DNA from: Bacteroidales bacterium UBA6117
GTDB taxonomy: Bacteria; Bacteroidota; Bacteroidia; Bacteroidales; VadinHA17
Direction of reading: 5' to 3'
Assembly: GCA_002428385.1 (NCBI GenBank)
Contig: DIWB01000015.1
Coordinates: forward strand, 11,211-67,092
Length of the DNA: 55,882 nucleotides
The notes under the pieces are model-generated. The model worked only from the letters and a program-made list of their open reading frames with translations. It made no database searches and was not told where the DNA came from. The translations under genes were made by a program, and so were the position numbers. This document shows positions 31,525 to 41,137 of the stretch, one piece after another; the stretch's first letter is position 1; every line of letters starts with the position of its first letter.

Positions 31525-34200
31525 ATGTCGAGACGGATTGCCATATCTTTAATTGTCCTGCTTCTCGCGGCTGTATCACTGGCAGTTTATTTTCTGCATC
31601 AGAGCAGAAAGACAATGGCTGCCGATCCATGGAAGCTTATCGGACAGGATGCAGGTATCGCAATTGAGACAATCGATCTCCGCAATCTTGTCAATTCGGT
31701 AACCACAGGAAAAGGTCTTTTCTCAGAAATAGAAAAGGCAAAGGAACTGGCCGGATTCAGTTCAAGGCTTAGGTACATTGCCGACCAGATAAACAAGCCC
31801 GGTTTCGGGAAGCTCCTTCAGGAAGGCACGGCAGTTATATCGTTTCACTCCGGGGAGGACGGCCGGCTCACTCCTTTTCTCTCAAAGGTGATCCCTGCCG
31901 AGACAAGTTACCGGCACCTGAGGGGAGCCATTGAAGAGGCCGGCATCAGCCAGATCACCGAGGAAAAGAATGCAGGAAAGAGACTGACCCTGGTACCTTT
32001 CCGGATTGACGACCGGACCGACACCCTGTTTGTGACCCTGAACTCCGGACTTCTTGTTTGCACAACATCCCGCCCTCTGGTTACAAGAGCGCTGTCGCCT
32101 GATGATGCCACGGATATAAGAAATGTACCCGGATTTTCGAAAATTCTCCTCTCTTCAGGGAAAAATGAAGACAAAGTCTTTATCGTGCCGGGGAATCTCG
32201 CGAAGACTGTTGAAAAGATCTTTCCTGAGGAAAAATCATCTCTTGCAGCCCGGATCCTAAAACTTGCAGGCAGCGCCGGCGGCGATATCTTCATAAAGGA
32301 AGACGGCCTTACCATAAGCGGTTACATAGAGGGAAGCAATGACTCAGACCGGCTTACCCGCTTCGGATCGGTTGAACCGGTTACCTTCCAGACTTACAGG
32401 ATACTTCCTTCTGCAACTTCGATGTTTGAAACTATGGTGCTTACTCCCGGTGACGGGCCGGCAGCGGCCGGGAAAGCAACAGAAGGCCAGGCAGCAACCC
32501 TTGCGCGCAGGCTGCGTCCGTTCCTGGGCGACGAGATCACCAAAGCCTGGATTGACATCAGAAATAATCCGGTAAACAGGAACACCCTGGTAATTTACAA
32601 ACTTCTTAACCGGGTGCAGTGTGAAAATATCTTCATCGAAATAGCGGGAAACAGGTCGGAAAAAGCATATTTCAGGCCTGATGACCAGACAAATATGCCG
32701 GTGTATCTTACAGGAAAACCTGGACTGTTGCTGGAACTGGAGCCCGGCTTTGCACCCGGATTCGACGACTCCTGCTTCGCCTTCTACGATAATTACATGA
32801 TTACGGGAAATTCATATGCCGCAATATCCCGCCTGCTCTACGACAACATGCTTAACAAGACACTGGCAAACGATCTGCTTTACAGGGAGTTTGAAAATGG
32901 GATCCCCTCAAGGGCAGGTTACCTTTTCTATTGCGTGCCGGCAAAAAGCCTCGACTATTTTTCAGGATTCCTAGGCCGTGAACTGGCGGAAGGACTCAGG
33001 GCCAATAAAAGTATTCTCGATAAGATACAGTCGGTCGGCTACCAGCTTGCATCTGTAAACGGGATGATCTATAATAATCTGACAATAAGCTATAAAGAGC
33101 TTGTAATGGAGGAGTCGACAACTGAATGGGAGACGCTGCTTGATACGACAGCAGCAATCAAACCCTTCTTCTTCACAAACCATAACACGGGAGTGAAGGA
33201 GATATTTATTCAGGACTCGGGGAACAATGCCTATCTGATAAATACCGCGGGACGGGTGTTGTGGAAGCTTCCGCTGCGGGAAAGAATAATGGGCAGCGTC
33301 TACATGATCGACTATTACAGGAACGGCAAATATCAGCTGCTCTTTGCAGGAAAGAACAACCTTCACCTGATCGACCGTAACGGGAATTATGTCGACAGGT
33401 ACCCGGTGAGGCTGCGATCCCCGGCATCAAGCCCGCTTGCCCTGTTTGACTACGAGAACAACGGGACATACAGGCTGGTTATAGCAGGTGAGGATAAGTA
33501 CGTGTACTCCTACGATAAGTCGGGAAGTGTGGTGAAGGGATGGGAGCCATTCAGAACTGCAGGAACGGTTACATCCGAGGCCGGCTTCTTTAAAGTATCG
33601 GGAAAGGATTTTATTGTGGTGGTTGATGAGTCCTCCATCTACTTCCTCGACCGTAACGGAAAGATCAGGCTCACTCCCGATGATGCGGTCACAAAAGCCC
33701 CTGGTTCGGCTCTGAGACTCTCTCCCGGATCGGGTTCTTCGCTCGTTTGTACTGCCCCTGACGGAACGGTCCAGACCGTGTCATTCACCGGAGAAGTTAA
33801 AAAATTCAGCTTCAGGAAGTTCAGTTTTGACCATTCATTCGATTTTTTTGATGTGGATGGCGATGGTTTTGGTGAATATGTTTTCATTGACAGCAGCAAG
33901 CTGTATCTTTACGACCACAACCAGAAAGAGATGTTTTCGAAGGATTTCGATTCTCCTGCTCTTGCGGGCCCGATCAGTTTCACATTCTCCTCTTCCGACA
34001 GGAAGATAGGGGTTTTTGATGCCGGCCGTAACCTTATTTGGCTTGTCGACAGCAAGGGAACGGTGATGAACGGATTCCCGCTAAGGGGAGCGTCGATGTT
34101 CTCAATAGGAAAACTGTCCTCTGCTCCGGGTTGGAATCTTATAGTGGGAGGATCCGACAGGTTCCTTTACAATTATAGGATCGATAGTTCGGTCAAATAA
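31525..34200 (+). CDS. Large membrane-anchored protein with propeller-like C-terminus
   Basis: This 891-residue protein has one N-terminal hydrophobic segment (about 5-22), which is a membrane anchor or uncleaved signal. Residues 30-540 are mixed strand and helix, resembling DUF3352-type proteins. From about 545 onward short repeats appear, such as NTAGRVLWKLPL, IDRNGNYVDRYPV, YDKSGSVVKGWEPF, LDRNGKIRLTPD and DVDGDGFGEYVFID, typical of a beta-propeller with Asp-rich loops. It probably faces the periplasm. The start is ATG 31525, since an earlier TTG is poor. A DUF5723 gene begins six bases after its stop, so the two may work together at the envelope. Function is unknown. Confidence 0.75.
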   Translation: MSRRIAISLIVLLLAAVSLAVYFLHQSRKTMAADPWKLIGQDAGIAIETIDLRNLVNSVTTGKGLFSEIEKAKELAGFSSRLRYIADQINKPGFGKLLQEGTAVISFHSGEDGRLTPFLSKVIPAETSYRHLRGAIEEAGISQITEEKNAGKRLTLVPFRIDDRTDTLFVTLNSGLLVCTTSRPLVTRALSPDDATDIRNVPGFSKILLSSGKNEDKVFIVPGNLAKTVEKIFPEEKSSLAARILKLAGSAGGDIFIKEDGLTISGYIEGSNDSDRLTRFGSVEPVTFQTYRILPSATSMFETMVLTPGDGPAAAGKATEGQAATLARRLRPFLGDEITKAWIDIRNNPVNRNTLVIYKLLNRVQCENIFIEIAGNRSEKAYFRPDDQTNMPVYLTGKPGLLLELEPGFAPGFDDSCFAFYDNYMITGNSYAAISRLLYDNMLNKTLANDLLYREFENGIPSRAGYLFYCVPAKSLDYFSGFLGRELAEGLRANKSILDKIQSVGYQLASVNGMIYNNLTISYKELVMEESTTEWETLLDTTAAIKPFFFTNHNTGVKEIFIQDSGNNAYLINTAGRVLWKLPLRERIMGSVYMIDYYRNGKYQLLFAGKNNLHLIDRNGNYVDRYPVRLRSPASSPLALFDYENNGTYRLVIAGEDKYVYSYDKSGSVVKGWEPFRTAGTVTSEAGFFKVSGKDFIVVVDESSIYFLDRNGKIRLTPDDAVTKAPGSALRLSPGSGSSLVCTAPDGTVQTVSFTGEVKKFSFRKFSFDHSFDFFDVDGDGFGEYVFIDSSKLYLYDHNQKEMFSKDFDSPALAGPISFTFSSSDRKIGVFDAGRNLIWLVDSKGTVMNGFPLRGASMFSIGKLSSAPGWNLIVGGSDRFLYNYRIDSSVK

Positions 34201-34206
34201 GTGCAG

Positions 34207-35679
34207 ATGATGAAAACAAAGGTGATTTTAAGTGTCATTTTTACACTGATTGCGGCGGATCTAGCTGCCCAGAACAGTCAGGTCCTTTATTTCATGGACC
34301 TTCCCCAGAACCATCTGGTGAATCCCGCCTTCAGGCCTTCAAACCGTATTTATGTGGGTCTTCCCGGTATATCAGGCGTGGATGTCACGGTAAAGAACAA
34401 CATATTCAGCTTTTCGGATTTCCTTCCCGAAGGAAGGGAGATCAATGAGGCAACCATTCCCTTCCTGAACAGCGATTTTGACACCGAGGGATTCATGAAC
34501 GGCCTGAAGGAAAGGAATTACTTTGAACCCAAGGCTATGGTGCAGCTGCTGGGAGTCGGCTTTTCACCTCAGATTGACAATGATCTTTACATGTTTCTCG
34601 ATATTAATGATCATGTCAGCGGAGGAATGGTCCTGCCCCGCGATTTTTTCAGGCTGGTATTCGAGGGAAATGAGAACCTGGCAGGACAATCATTCGACCT
34701 GAGCGAAACCAGGATGAATGCCATGTATTATCGCGAGATAGGAGTAGGAGCTTCGAAGAACCTTACACCGAGACTCAGGTTTGGGGCAAAGGCCAGGGCG
34801 CTCTTCGGAATGGCAGCCGCCAATTTAAGGAATTACGGACTGAATCTGATTGTGAACGAAGATTATACAAATTCACTTGAAGCCAACATGGCTCTCAACA
34901 TAAGCGGGCCTGTGAATGTTGTCACCGATGATCAGGGCCATATAGAAGATGTGGATATTGATGATGATCGGTTCAATGATGGCCGGGAGATAAGAAGATT
35001 CCTTACAAATACCCGAAACGCCGGATTCGGACTCGACCTGGGAGCTGAGTTTGCCGCCACCGGAAGGCTGACACTTTCAGCCGCGATTACCGATGTAGGA
35101 TTCATCAAGTGGACATCGGACCTCTCAAACCTCGAGACCACCGGCAACATAATGCTCAGCGGACTCGATCTTCAGGATGTCTACAACAGCACTGCAACAT
35201 TTGATGATATAACCGGCAGTCTGATCGATTCCCTGAAGAATTCCCTTGTCGCAACGAATGACCCGACGCGTTTCACCACAAAACTTCCGGTCGGATTCAC
35301 GGCCGGGGGAAAATATGACATTAATGAAAAATTCTCGGTCGGTTTGCTGTCGTACACCCAGATATCTGATCAGCAGATAAAGGAGGCAGTAACCCTTTCG
35401 GGAAACATGAACCTGGGAAATACCCTCACAGCCACGCTGGCATACACTGCATGCAATCACACTTACGACAACCTTGGCCTGGGAATCGGAGTAAGGGCTT
35501 CTGTATTCCAGTTCTATTTCCTGTGCGACAGGGTTCCGCTCAACTGGAAAAGGACCGGAGGAAGCGGTGAAGAGATATTCCTGCCTGCCGGATGGAACAC
35601 ACTGCATGCACGCCTGGGGATGAACCTGGTGTTCGGGAACAGGGGGGAACGACAATTATTGAATAGCTTAACCGAATAA
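34207..35679 (+). CDS. DUF5723 family outer-membrane protein
   Basis: This 490-residue protein has a signal peptide (MMKTKVILSVIFTLIAADLAAQ) followed by NSQVLYFMDLPQNHLVNPAFRPSNRIYVGLPGIS, the typical DUF5723 start, also like the PorP/SprF group in that it runs straight into NPAF. Alternating hydrophobic strands through to the end suggest an outer-membrane barrel. Two ATG codons (34207, 34210) are possible starts. It is placed directly after the propeller-like protein. The role is not known; a porin-like or secretion-related part is plausible. Confidence 0.78.
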   Translation: MMKTKVILSVIFTLIAADLAAQNSQVLYFMDLPQNHLVNPAFRPSNRIYVGLPGISGVDVTVKNNIFSFSDFLPEGREINEATIPFLNSDFDTEGFMNGLKERNYFEPKAMVQLLGVGFSPQIDNDLYMFLDINDHVSGGMVLPRDFFRLVFEGNENLAGQSFDLSETRMNAMYYREIGVGASKNLTPRLRFGAKARALFGMAAANLRNYGLNLIVNEDYTNSLEANMALNISGPVNVVTDDQGHIEDVDIDDDRFNDGREIRRFLTNTRNAGFGLDLGAEFAATGRLTLSAAITDVGFIKWTSDLSNLETTGNIMLSGLDLQDVYNSTATFDDITGSLIDSLKNSLVATNDPTRFTTKLPVGFTAGGKYDINEKFSVGLLSYTQISDQQIKEAVTLSGNMNLGNTLTATLAYTACNHTYDNLGLGIGVRASVFQFYFLCDRVPLNWKRTGGSGEEIFLPAGWNTLHARLGMNLVFGNRGERQLLNSLTE

Positions 35680-35691
35680 CTTCATAACGAA

Positions 35692-35880
35692 ATGACAATT
35701 TTAATCCGCTTTGTACTTATCAGCATTATAATCTATCTTCTTGTAAGACCAATAATAAAATTTTTCCAGGGCCTGAATGAACCGGACCAGGGTCACAGAC
35801 CGGATAGTAATGACAATCCGAAGTCGTCCGGAGTTTCGAAAGAAATCGGAGAATATGTTGATTACGAGGAGGTTGATTGA
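35692..35880 (+). CDS. Small DUF4834-like membrane protein
   Basis: This 62-residue protein has one N-terminal hydrophobic helix (ILIRFVLISIIIYLLVRPIIKFF) and a short polar, acidic tail ending EIGEYVDYEEVD. This layout matches DUF4834 proteins of Bacteroidota. It follows the DUF5723 gene by 12 bases and ends four bases from the convergent ABC ATPase gene. Function is unknown. Confidence 0.7.
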   Translation: MTILIRFVLISIIIYLLVRPIIKFFQGLNEPDQGHRPDSNDNPKSSGVSKEIGEYVDYEEVD

Positions 35881-35884
35881 ACCT

Positions 35885-36640
35885 TTATAAGGACGATTTT
35901 CTCAACTGCTTTGCCAGCGCGTTTGCAAACACAAAGTCATTCAGGGTGGTGCAGTCGGAGTCGAGTATCTCCTTGTTGCTGCCCTCCCAGCATTTTACAC
36001 CGTCGCTAAGGAATATTATCTTCTCACCTATCTTCATCACCGAATTCATATCGTGAGTATTTACGATTGTTGTCATGGAGTACTCATCGGTGATCTCCTT
36101 GATAAGTTCGTCTATAAGGATTGCCGTAAGGGGGTCGAGGCCTGAATTCGGCTCGTCGCAAAACAGGTATTTGGGATTCAGGGCGATAGCTCTTGCAATA
36201 GCCACTCTCTTCTTCATTCCTCCGGATATTTCGGAGGGGAAAAGGCTGTTTGCATTCTTAATATTCACCTTGTCGAGGCAGAAATTCACTCTTTCGGTCT
36301 TTTCCTCAAAGGTCTGGTCGGTGAACATGTCGAGAGGAAACCTCACGTTTTCCTCCACTGTCCGGGAATCAAAAAGTGCGCTGCCCTGAAAAAGCATGCC
36401 TATCTGCTTCCGGATCTCCTTTTTCTCCTGGAATTCAAGCTTGCTGAACAGCTTTTCATCGTACCAGATCTCACCGCTGTCGATTTCATGAAGACCGACT
36501 ATTGACTTGAGCAGGACAGTCTTGCCTGAGCCGCTCCTTCCTATAATGAGGTTAGTCTTGCCTGCTTCGAAGGTTACTGAAATATCCTCAAGTACCGGTT
36601 TGCCGTTGAATGCCTTGTTCAGCTTTTCCACCCTTATCAT
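35885..36640 (-). CDS. ABC ATP-binding protein, MlaF-like
   Basis: This 251-residue ATPase has Walker A GRSGSGKTVLLKSIVG (about 35), the signature SGGMKKRVAIARAI, Walker B YLFCDEPNSGLDP and the switch NTHDMNS. These match MlaF, the ATPase of the system moving phospholipids between outer and inner membranes. ATG 36640 overlaps the stop of the MlaE-like gene (ATGA), so the two are coupled. An MlaD-type substrate-binding gene is not adjacent on either side within the window. Confidence 0.88.
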   Translation of the reverse strand: MIRVEKLNKAFNGKPVLEDISVTFEAGKTNLIIGRSGSGKTVLLKSIVGLHEIDSGEIWYDEKLFSKLEFQEKKEIRKQIGMLFQGSALFDSRTVEENVRFPLDMFTDQTFEEKTERVNFCLDKVNIKNANSLFPSEISGGMKKRVAIARAIALNPKYLFCDEPNSGLDPLTAILIDELIKEITDEYSMTTIVNTHDMNSVMKIGEKIIFLSDGVKCWEGSNKEILDSDCTTLNDFVFANALAKQLRKSSL

Positions 36641-37383
36641 GACAGAAGGAGTTGGGTTAGGATAACATTGAAGAGCAGGATCAGGATACTGCTGTGGACC
36701 ACTGCCTTTGTGCTTGCCTGGCCTACTTCGAGCGATCCGCCTTCGATCCGGTATCCGTGAAAGGCCGATACCGTCGCGATGATGAATGCAAAAAAGAGAG
36801 TTTTTATAATGGCGTAGGTGACATAGTATGGGATAAAGGCATACTGAATACCGTATATATAATCCTGCGAAGTGATGACTCCTGCCGATGTACCTGCTAT
36901 CCATCCGCCTACGATCCCGACTGAAATGCTGATAAGTGTGAGCACAGGGTTGAAAAGAAGAGTGGCGATTATCTTGGGAAGGATAAGGTAGGAGGCAGAA
37001 TTGACACCCATAGTCTCAAGTGCGTCAATCTGTTCGGTAACCCTCATGGTCCCGATCTCTGAAGCAATGCTCGATCCGACCTTGCCGGCCAGTATCAGCC
37101 CGGCTATCGTCGATGAGAATTCGAGAAGAATCGAATCGCGGCAGCCAAGCCCGATCAGGTAGGTGGGATATATTGGATTCTCGGTGTTATAAGCGGTTTG
37201 AAGAGTGATAACCGCACCCATGAAAAATGATATTATCGATATGATTCCTATCGAATTGAGCCCAAGAAAAACCATCTCATGCATCGTCTGCTTGTAATAG
37301 ACATATGGTTTTTCGGGACGGGAAAAAACTTTCTTGAGAAGAATAAAATAACCTCCAACCTGCTCCAGGAATCTGATGACCAT
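36637..37383 (-). CDS. ABC permease, MlaE family
   Basis: This 248-residue membrane protein has five to six hydrophobic segments and the MlaE signature region ILEFSSTIAGLILAGKVGSSIASEIGTMRVTEQIDALETMGVNSASYLILPKIIA, with the conserved Glu-Ile-Gly and EQIDAL. It forms the inner-membrane part of a phospholipid transporter with the following MlaF-like ATPase, whose start overlaps its stop. Direction of lipid flow cannot be told. It is divergent from the mannose-1-phosphate guanylyltransferase gene. Confidence 0.9.
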   Translation of the reverse strand: MVIRFLEQVGGYFILLKKVFSRPEKPYVYYKQTMHEMVFLGLNSIGIISIISFFMGAVITLQTAYNTENPIYPTYLIGLGCRDSILLEFSSTIAGLILAGKVGSSIASEIGTMRVTEQIDALETMGVNSASYLILPKIIATLLFNPVLTLISISVGIVGGWIAGTSAGVITSQDYIYGIQYAFIPYYVTYAIIKTLFFAFIIATVSAFHGYRIEGGSLEVGQASTKAVVHSSILILLFNVILTQLLLS

Positions 37384-37469
37384 GATCTCTTTTTAAGGAC
37401 CGATAAATTTACAAATATTTATGTGATTAAGTCTAATCTGATTCCAAAAGAGGAATGGACAATTTATAG

Positions 37470-37477
37470 TATATTTG
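37470..37477 (+). promoter_or_regulatory. -7 element for the guanylyltransferase gene
   Basis: TATATTTG matches TAnnTTTG exactly and lies 30 bases before the ATG at 37508. An in-frame TTG inside this box is therefore not the start. Confidence 0.55.
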
Positions 37478-37507
37478 CGTAGTTTTATCCAAAAAGCTAT
37501 ATTTCTG

Positions 37508-38593
37508 ATGGACAACAGGTATGTAATCATCATGGCGGGTGGTGTGGGAAGCCGTTTCTGGCCCCTCAGCCGTCAGGAACGCCCCAAGCAGTTTCTTGAT
37601 ATCCTCGGTACGGGCGAGACCTTATTGCAACAGACTTTCAAAAGGTTCCTTAACGTCTGCAAAAAAGAGAACATTTACGTTGTTACAAGTGCGGAACATA
37701 AGGACCTGGTCGCTGAACAGCTCGACATTGACAGGTCGAATATTCTGGCCGAACCCTTCCGGCGGAACACCGCCCCATGTCTGGCCTATGGAACCTTCCG
37801 TATACTTAAGGAGAATCCCGACGCGGTGATAACTGTAACCCCTGCTGATCATCTCATAATCAAGGAGGACAGGTTTACGGAGGTTATCAATAAAAGTTTT
37901 GATTTTGCTGCCAGAAACGATGCCCTGCTGACACTTGGGATCAAACCCGACCGTCCTGAGACCGGATACGGATACATTCAGGCAGACAGGAAGAAAGCCT
38001 CAACCGGTATATCAAACCTTCATAAAGTCAAGACTTTCACCGAGAAACCCAATGCAGAACTTGCCAGGGTCTTTCTGGAGAGCGGTGATTTCTACTGGAA
38101 CTCGGGGATCTTCATCTGGAACATCAAATCGATTATGAATGCCTTTGAAAAGTACCTTCCGGATATGTATTCCGCTTTCGAGGAGGGGAAGGATCTTCTG
38201 GGCACCGAAAAGGAGGTAAAATTCATAAGCAAGACCTATACTGTCTGCCGTAATATCTCAATTGACTACGGCATAATGGAAAAGGCCGAGAATGTGTATG
38301 TAATGTGCACCGATATAGGCTGGTCGGATCTCGGAACATGGAGTTCGCTTTATGAGCATTCTGCCAGGGACAGGCAGGGTAATGCCAAAGTGAACGGGGA
38401 AGTCTTTACAAACGACAGCGAGGGTAATATCTTCAGTATCGCTCCCGGAAGGATAGCTGTTGTCCAGGGTCTGAAGGATTACATTGTTGTGGATGCCGAT
38501 GATGTTCTCCTGATAGTCAGAAAAGATGAAGAACAGAACATCAAGAATTATCTTGAGGATGTAAAGAAAGCTACCGGAGACAATTATCAGTAA
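37508..38593 (+). CDS. manC: Mannose-1-phosphate guanylyltransferase
   Basis: This 361-residue nucleotidyltransferase makes GDP-mannose for surface polysaccharides. Typical runs are VIIMAGGVGSRFWPLSRQERPKQFLDILG (nucleotide-binding pyrophosphorylase motif), EPFRRNTAPCLAYG, VTPADHLI, GYGYIQ, KTFTEKPN and FYWNSGIFIWN. It lacks the C-terminal phosphomannose isomerase domain of longer bifunctional ManC proteins. It ends 18 bases before a strong bidirectional terminator. Confidence 0.92.
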   Translation: MDNRYVIIMAGGVGSRFWPLSRQERPKQFLDILGTGETLLQQTFKRFLNVCKKENIYVVTSAEHKDLVAEQLDIDRSNILAEPFRRNTAPCLAYGTFRILKENPDAVITVTPADHLIIKEDRFTEVINKSFDFAARNDALLTLGIKPDRPETGYGYIQADRKKASTGISNLHKVKTFTEKPNAELARVFLESGDFYWNSGIFIWNIKSIMNAFEKYLPDMYSAFEEGKDLLGTEKEVKFISKTYTVCRNISIDYGIMEKAENVYVMCTDIGWSDLGTWSSLYEHSARDRQGNAKVNGEVFTNDSEGNIFSIAPGRIAVVQGLKDYIVVDADDVLLIVRKDEEQNIKNYLEDVKKATGDNYQ

Positions 38594-38611
38594 CTGGTGA
38601 TATAACAGAAT

Positions 38612-38643
38612 AAAAAAAGGGCTGCCGCGGCAGCCCTTTTTTT
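38612..38643. terminator. Bidirectional intrinsic terminator
   Basis: A perfect palindrome GGGCTGCCGCGGCAGCCC (38619-38636) is flanked by a run of A on the left and T on the right. It can therefore stop transcription of the guanylyltransferase gene (+) and of the gld operon (-), which converge here. Confidence 0.93.
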
Positions 38644-38658
38644 ATTATTGGTTATGGA

Positions 38659-39483
38659 TTAATATTCCCACAGGTCGTGTTCAAAATTGAACAAATCATT
38701 CTTGATCCTTTCAGCTTCATAAAGAGTAGCTTTTCCAACAGTGTATTCATTGATCTGCCTGTCGTCGAATACGTTCGATTCGCCGAAGATCACGCTTCCG
38801 AACCTTCTCTGCATAAAGAGGTCGTCGAAGGAGATCCTCTGTGCATCGTTGTTTGCAAGGAATACCTCATTTTTCGCGAGGGCATCCCTGACATCATCGT
38901 ATCTGATCCAGAACAGGGGTTTTCTGAGGGCGCGGCCGGCATCATTGTCGTAGCCCATCCAGTAGGGCATCATTCCTATGATCCTGACATCGAGCTTCGA
39001 TAATTTCTTGTCGAAATACCATTCCTCATATACCAGCAATTGTTTGACTTCCTCAGGCTTTGACTGTTCGGTGATCGTGGTATCCCTTGTCTGGCCTTCG
39101 GCATTTATCTGGATTGACTGGGTTTTGGTTGTTGCGCCCATGTTAATCTCAATATCGTCGTAGGTTGTAGGAAGGTTAGAATCCATGGCCGAGAAGGCAT
39201 CCAGACGTCCTGCCCGGATCTCTTCAAGGATGATGTTGATAAGGCTTTTCCTGCCGTCCTGCGTGGGTTTGATCGGATAGTAAAGAGGCTGGTTCATCTT
39301 TTCCCGGAGGTCGATGAGGCGCCATATCTTTTGTGACCATATCACATCTGCTTCCCTGAGGAAGGGATAGTTGATCTTCCTGTTATCAGTTATGGATTTC
39401 TGGTAAATATCGCCGAATGACTGTGCGCTGGCCAGTGTGCCGAACGCCAGAGCGATAATTCCAAAAAAGACTTTCTTGTTCAT
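38659..39483 (-). CDS. gldN: Type IX secretion protein GldN/PorN
   Basis: This 274-residue periplasmic protein has a signal peptide (KKVFFGIIALAFGTLASAQ). The body shows the GldN pattern: DADVIWSQKIWRLIDLREKMNQPLYYP-like text near 45-70, EEWYFDKKLSKLDVRIIGM and PLFWIRYDDVRDALAKNEVF. GldN joins GldK in ring structures at the outer membrane that couple to the GldLM motor. It is the last gene of porP-gldK-gldL-gldM-gldN and ends at the bidirectional terminator. Confidence 0.93.
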   Translation of the reverse strand: MNKKVFFGIIALAFGTLASAQSFGDIYQKSITDNRKINYPFLREADVIWSQKIWRLIDLREKMNQPLYYPIKPTQDGRKSLINIILEEIRAGRLDAFSAMDSNLPTTYDDIEINMGATTKTQSIQINAEGQTRDTTITEQSKPEEVKQLLVYEEWYFDKKLSKLDVRIIGMMPYWMGYDNDAGRALRKPLFWIRYDDVRDALAKNEVFLANNDAQRISFDDLFMQRRFGSVIFGESNVFDDRQINEYTVGKATLYEAERIKNDLFNFEHDLWEY

Positions 39484-39501
39484 TGTATTTGGATTTATTA
39501 C

Positions 39502-41100
39502 TTAATCTATTTTCAATATTATCGGGCTCAGATCCAGTGTTCTTCCATCAGGGGCCAGGCATTTTATATCCTTTATGAAAAGGTTCTTGCCACGTGCGAG
39601 CCTGTTGATCAGGTCCTTCTGTGCAGGGGTAAGGCTGCCTGAGGTGCTCTTTTCCTCAAAGTCACCCCGGCTGTCGGTGTAAAGAACTGTAAATGAAGTG
39701 ACCTTGTAAACGAGGTCGAATTCGAAGTCGGCCAGCGATGCATAAACACCTGTCTGGGCTGCCGCTGTGTTCTTTGGTATGGTACCGGTGCTTTTCCCTC
39801 CGAATACTGCAACAGGAGAAGGTACAGCCTTCACGCGGAATTCGATGGGGGCAAAGGTATTTGCCTTGCCTGCATCATCCTTAACTGAAACAACTACCTG
39901 CACGTTCTGGCCTACTGTGGTCGGGTTGACCGCCCAGTTTCCCCTGAAGTTCTCGCCTTTGGAGTTCTTTACCTTCTGGGTGGTAACGGTTCCGTTCACA
40001 ACCTTGATCGTTATCCTGCCCGGGTCGACACCCGGGACCGATACGTCTATGGGATTGAGGATACCCTTGTACATTACGTTCATAGCTGTTGGTGAGACCA
40101 CAACATTCGGCACACCGACATTGTATGATGAACTGAAGGGATAATCGATTGTGGTTCCCGAAGGATTCTTCACCGAAATAACCCCGCCCCAGCTCTTGGG
40201 TCCTGTGGTATTTGCGCGAACCCTGTATATTCCCCTTCCGGCTTCATCGACAGGAAGAGTTGCCCCGTTAACTGTTATAACAGGTGTCTGGGTAGAGTCA
40301 ATGGCTGATATAAAAACTCTTGCCTCATAGTCGCCGCCCTGGGTCACATAATTTGCAACTGGCACAACTGTCGGTACGATCTTATTGACCCTGAATTCAC
40401 CTGCATCTATCTGTGTATAAAGGTGATTCAGCACTTCAGTTTCAGCGTTTCTTACATCCACCTGCATCTTCGACAGCACTGTCTGTACCGCTACCAGAGG
40501 TAAAGTCTGGAAGGTCAGGTTTTCCCACTTGTTGGGCTGACCATCGGGATCACGACCGTCGTCAGTATTGAGACTGGTGCGGAGAGCATCTTCAGCCGAC
40601 GGATTTTTACCATCGAGTGTGGATATCAGGAATTCCCTGTAATCGTTCATAAGAGCTTTCAGAGCTGATGCCTTGCCGTTTTCATTTGCGCCGATAAGGA
40701 TCTGTGAAGGAACGTTGTTTTCGTCTATTTTCTTTACCTCGTCGATGTTGATCACATTTCCGACAACAGCTTCCGTTTCCGGACCTTCTGCAGTTTGTAT
40801 TATTTCGATTTTAAGATCCTGGATGAAGTTGAATATCTCTTCGGCGCGGCTTTTAACCTCCATGGCAGTATCGCGGTATTTCCCTGCTTTCGTGGGATTT
40901 TCGTTTGCTGCCTTGTTGAATTCCTCATAAATACGGTTGTTCTTTATAGCGTAATTGCTGAGCGTCGTGGTCAGACTCTTATCAACTTTCTTGAATGCTT
41001 CCACGGCCTCCTTTGACACGTTAAGTGCAAGCATGGCGGTAAGAATCAGGTACATCATACCGATCATCTTTTGCCGTGGTGATAGCCTCTCGTGAGCCAT
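39502..41100 (-). CDS. gldM: Type IX secretion motor protein GldM/PorM
   Basis: This 532-residue protein has a short cytoplasmic start (AHERLSPRQKMIGMMYLILTAMLALNVSKEAVEAF) whose single transmembrane helix (about 14-30) pairs with GldL to form the proton-driven motor. A long periplasmic part follows, helical near the membrane and then Ig-like beta domains (SPTAMNVMYKGILNPIDVSVPG, PSPVAVFGGKSTGTI) that reach the GldKN ring. Length and start match the family. It begins 37 bases after gldL and ends 18 bases before gldN. Confidence 0.95.
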   Translation of the reverse strand: MAHERLSPRQKMIGMMYLILTAMLALNVSKEAVEAFKKVDKSLTTTLSNYAIKNNRIYEEFNKAANENPTKAGKYRDTAMEVKSRAEEIFNFIQDLKIEIIQTAEGPETEAVVGNVINIDEVKKIDENNVPSQILIGANENGKASALKALMNDYREFLISTLDGKNPSAEDALRTSLNTDDGRDPDGQPNKWENLTFQTLPLVAVQTVLSKMQVDVRNAETEVLNHLYTQIDAGEFRVNKIVPTVVPVANYVTQGGDYEARVFISAIDSTQTPVITVNGATLPVDEAGRGIYRVRANTTGPKSWGGVISVKNPSGTTIDYPFSSSYNVGVPNVVVSPTAMNVMYKGILNPIDVSVPGVDPGRITIKVVNGTVTTQKVKNSKGENFRGNWAVNPTTVGQNVQVVVSVKDDAGKANTFAPIEFRVKAVPSPVAVFGGKSTGTIPKNTAAAQTGVYASLADFEFDLVYKVTSFTVLYTDSRGDFEEKSTSGSLTPAQKDLINRLARGKNLFIKDIKCLAPDGRTLDLSPIILKID

Positions 41101-41137
41101 TTTCTAAGGTTGTTTAGTTTTGAATTAAAATGTCACG

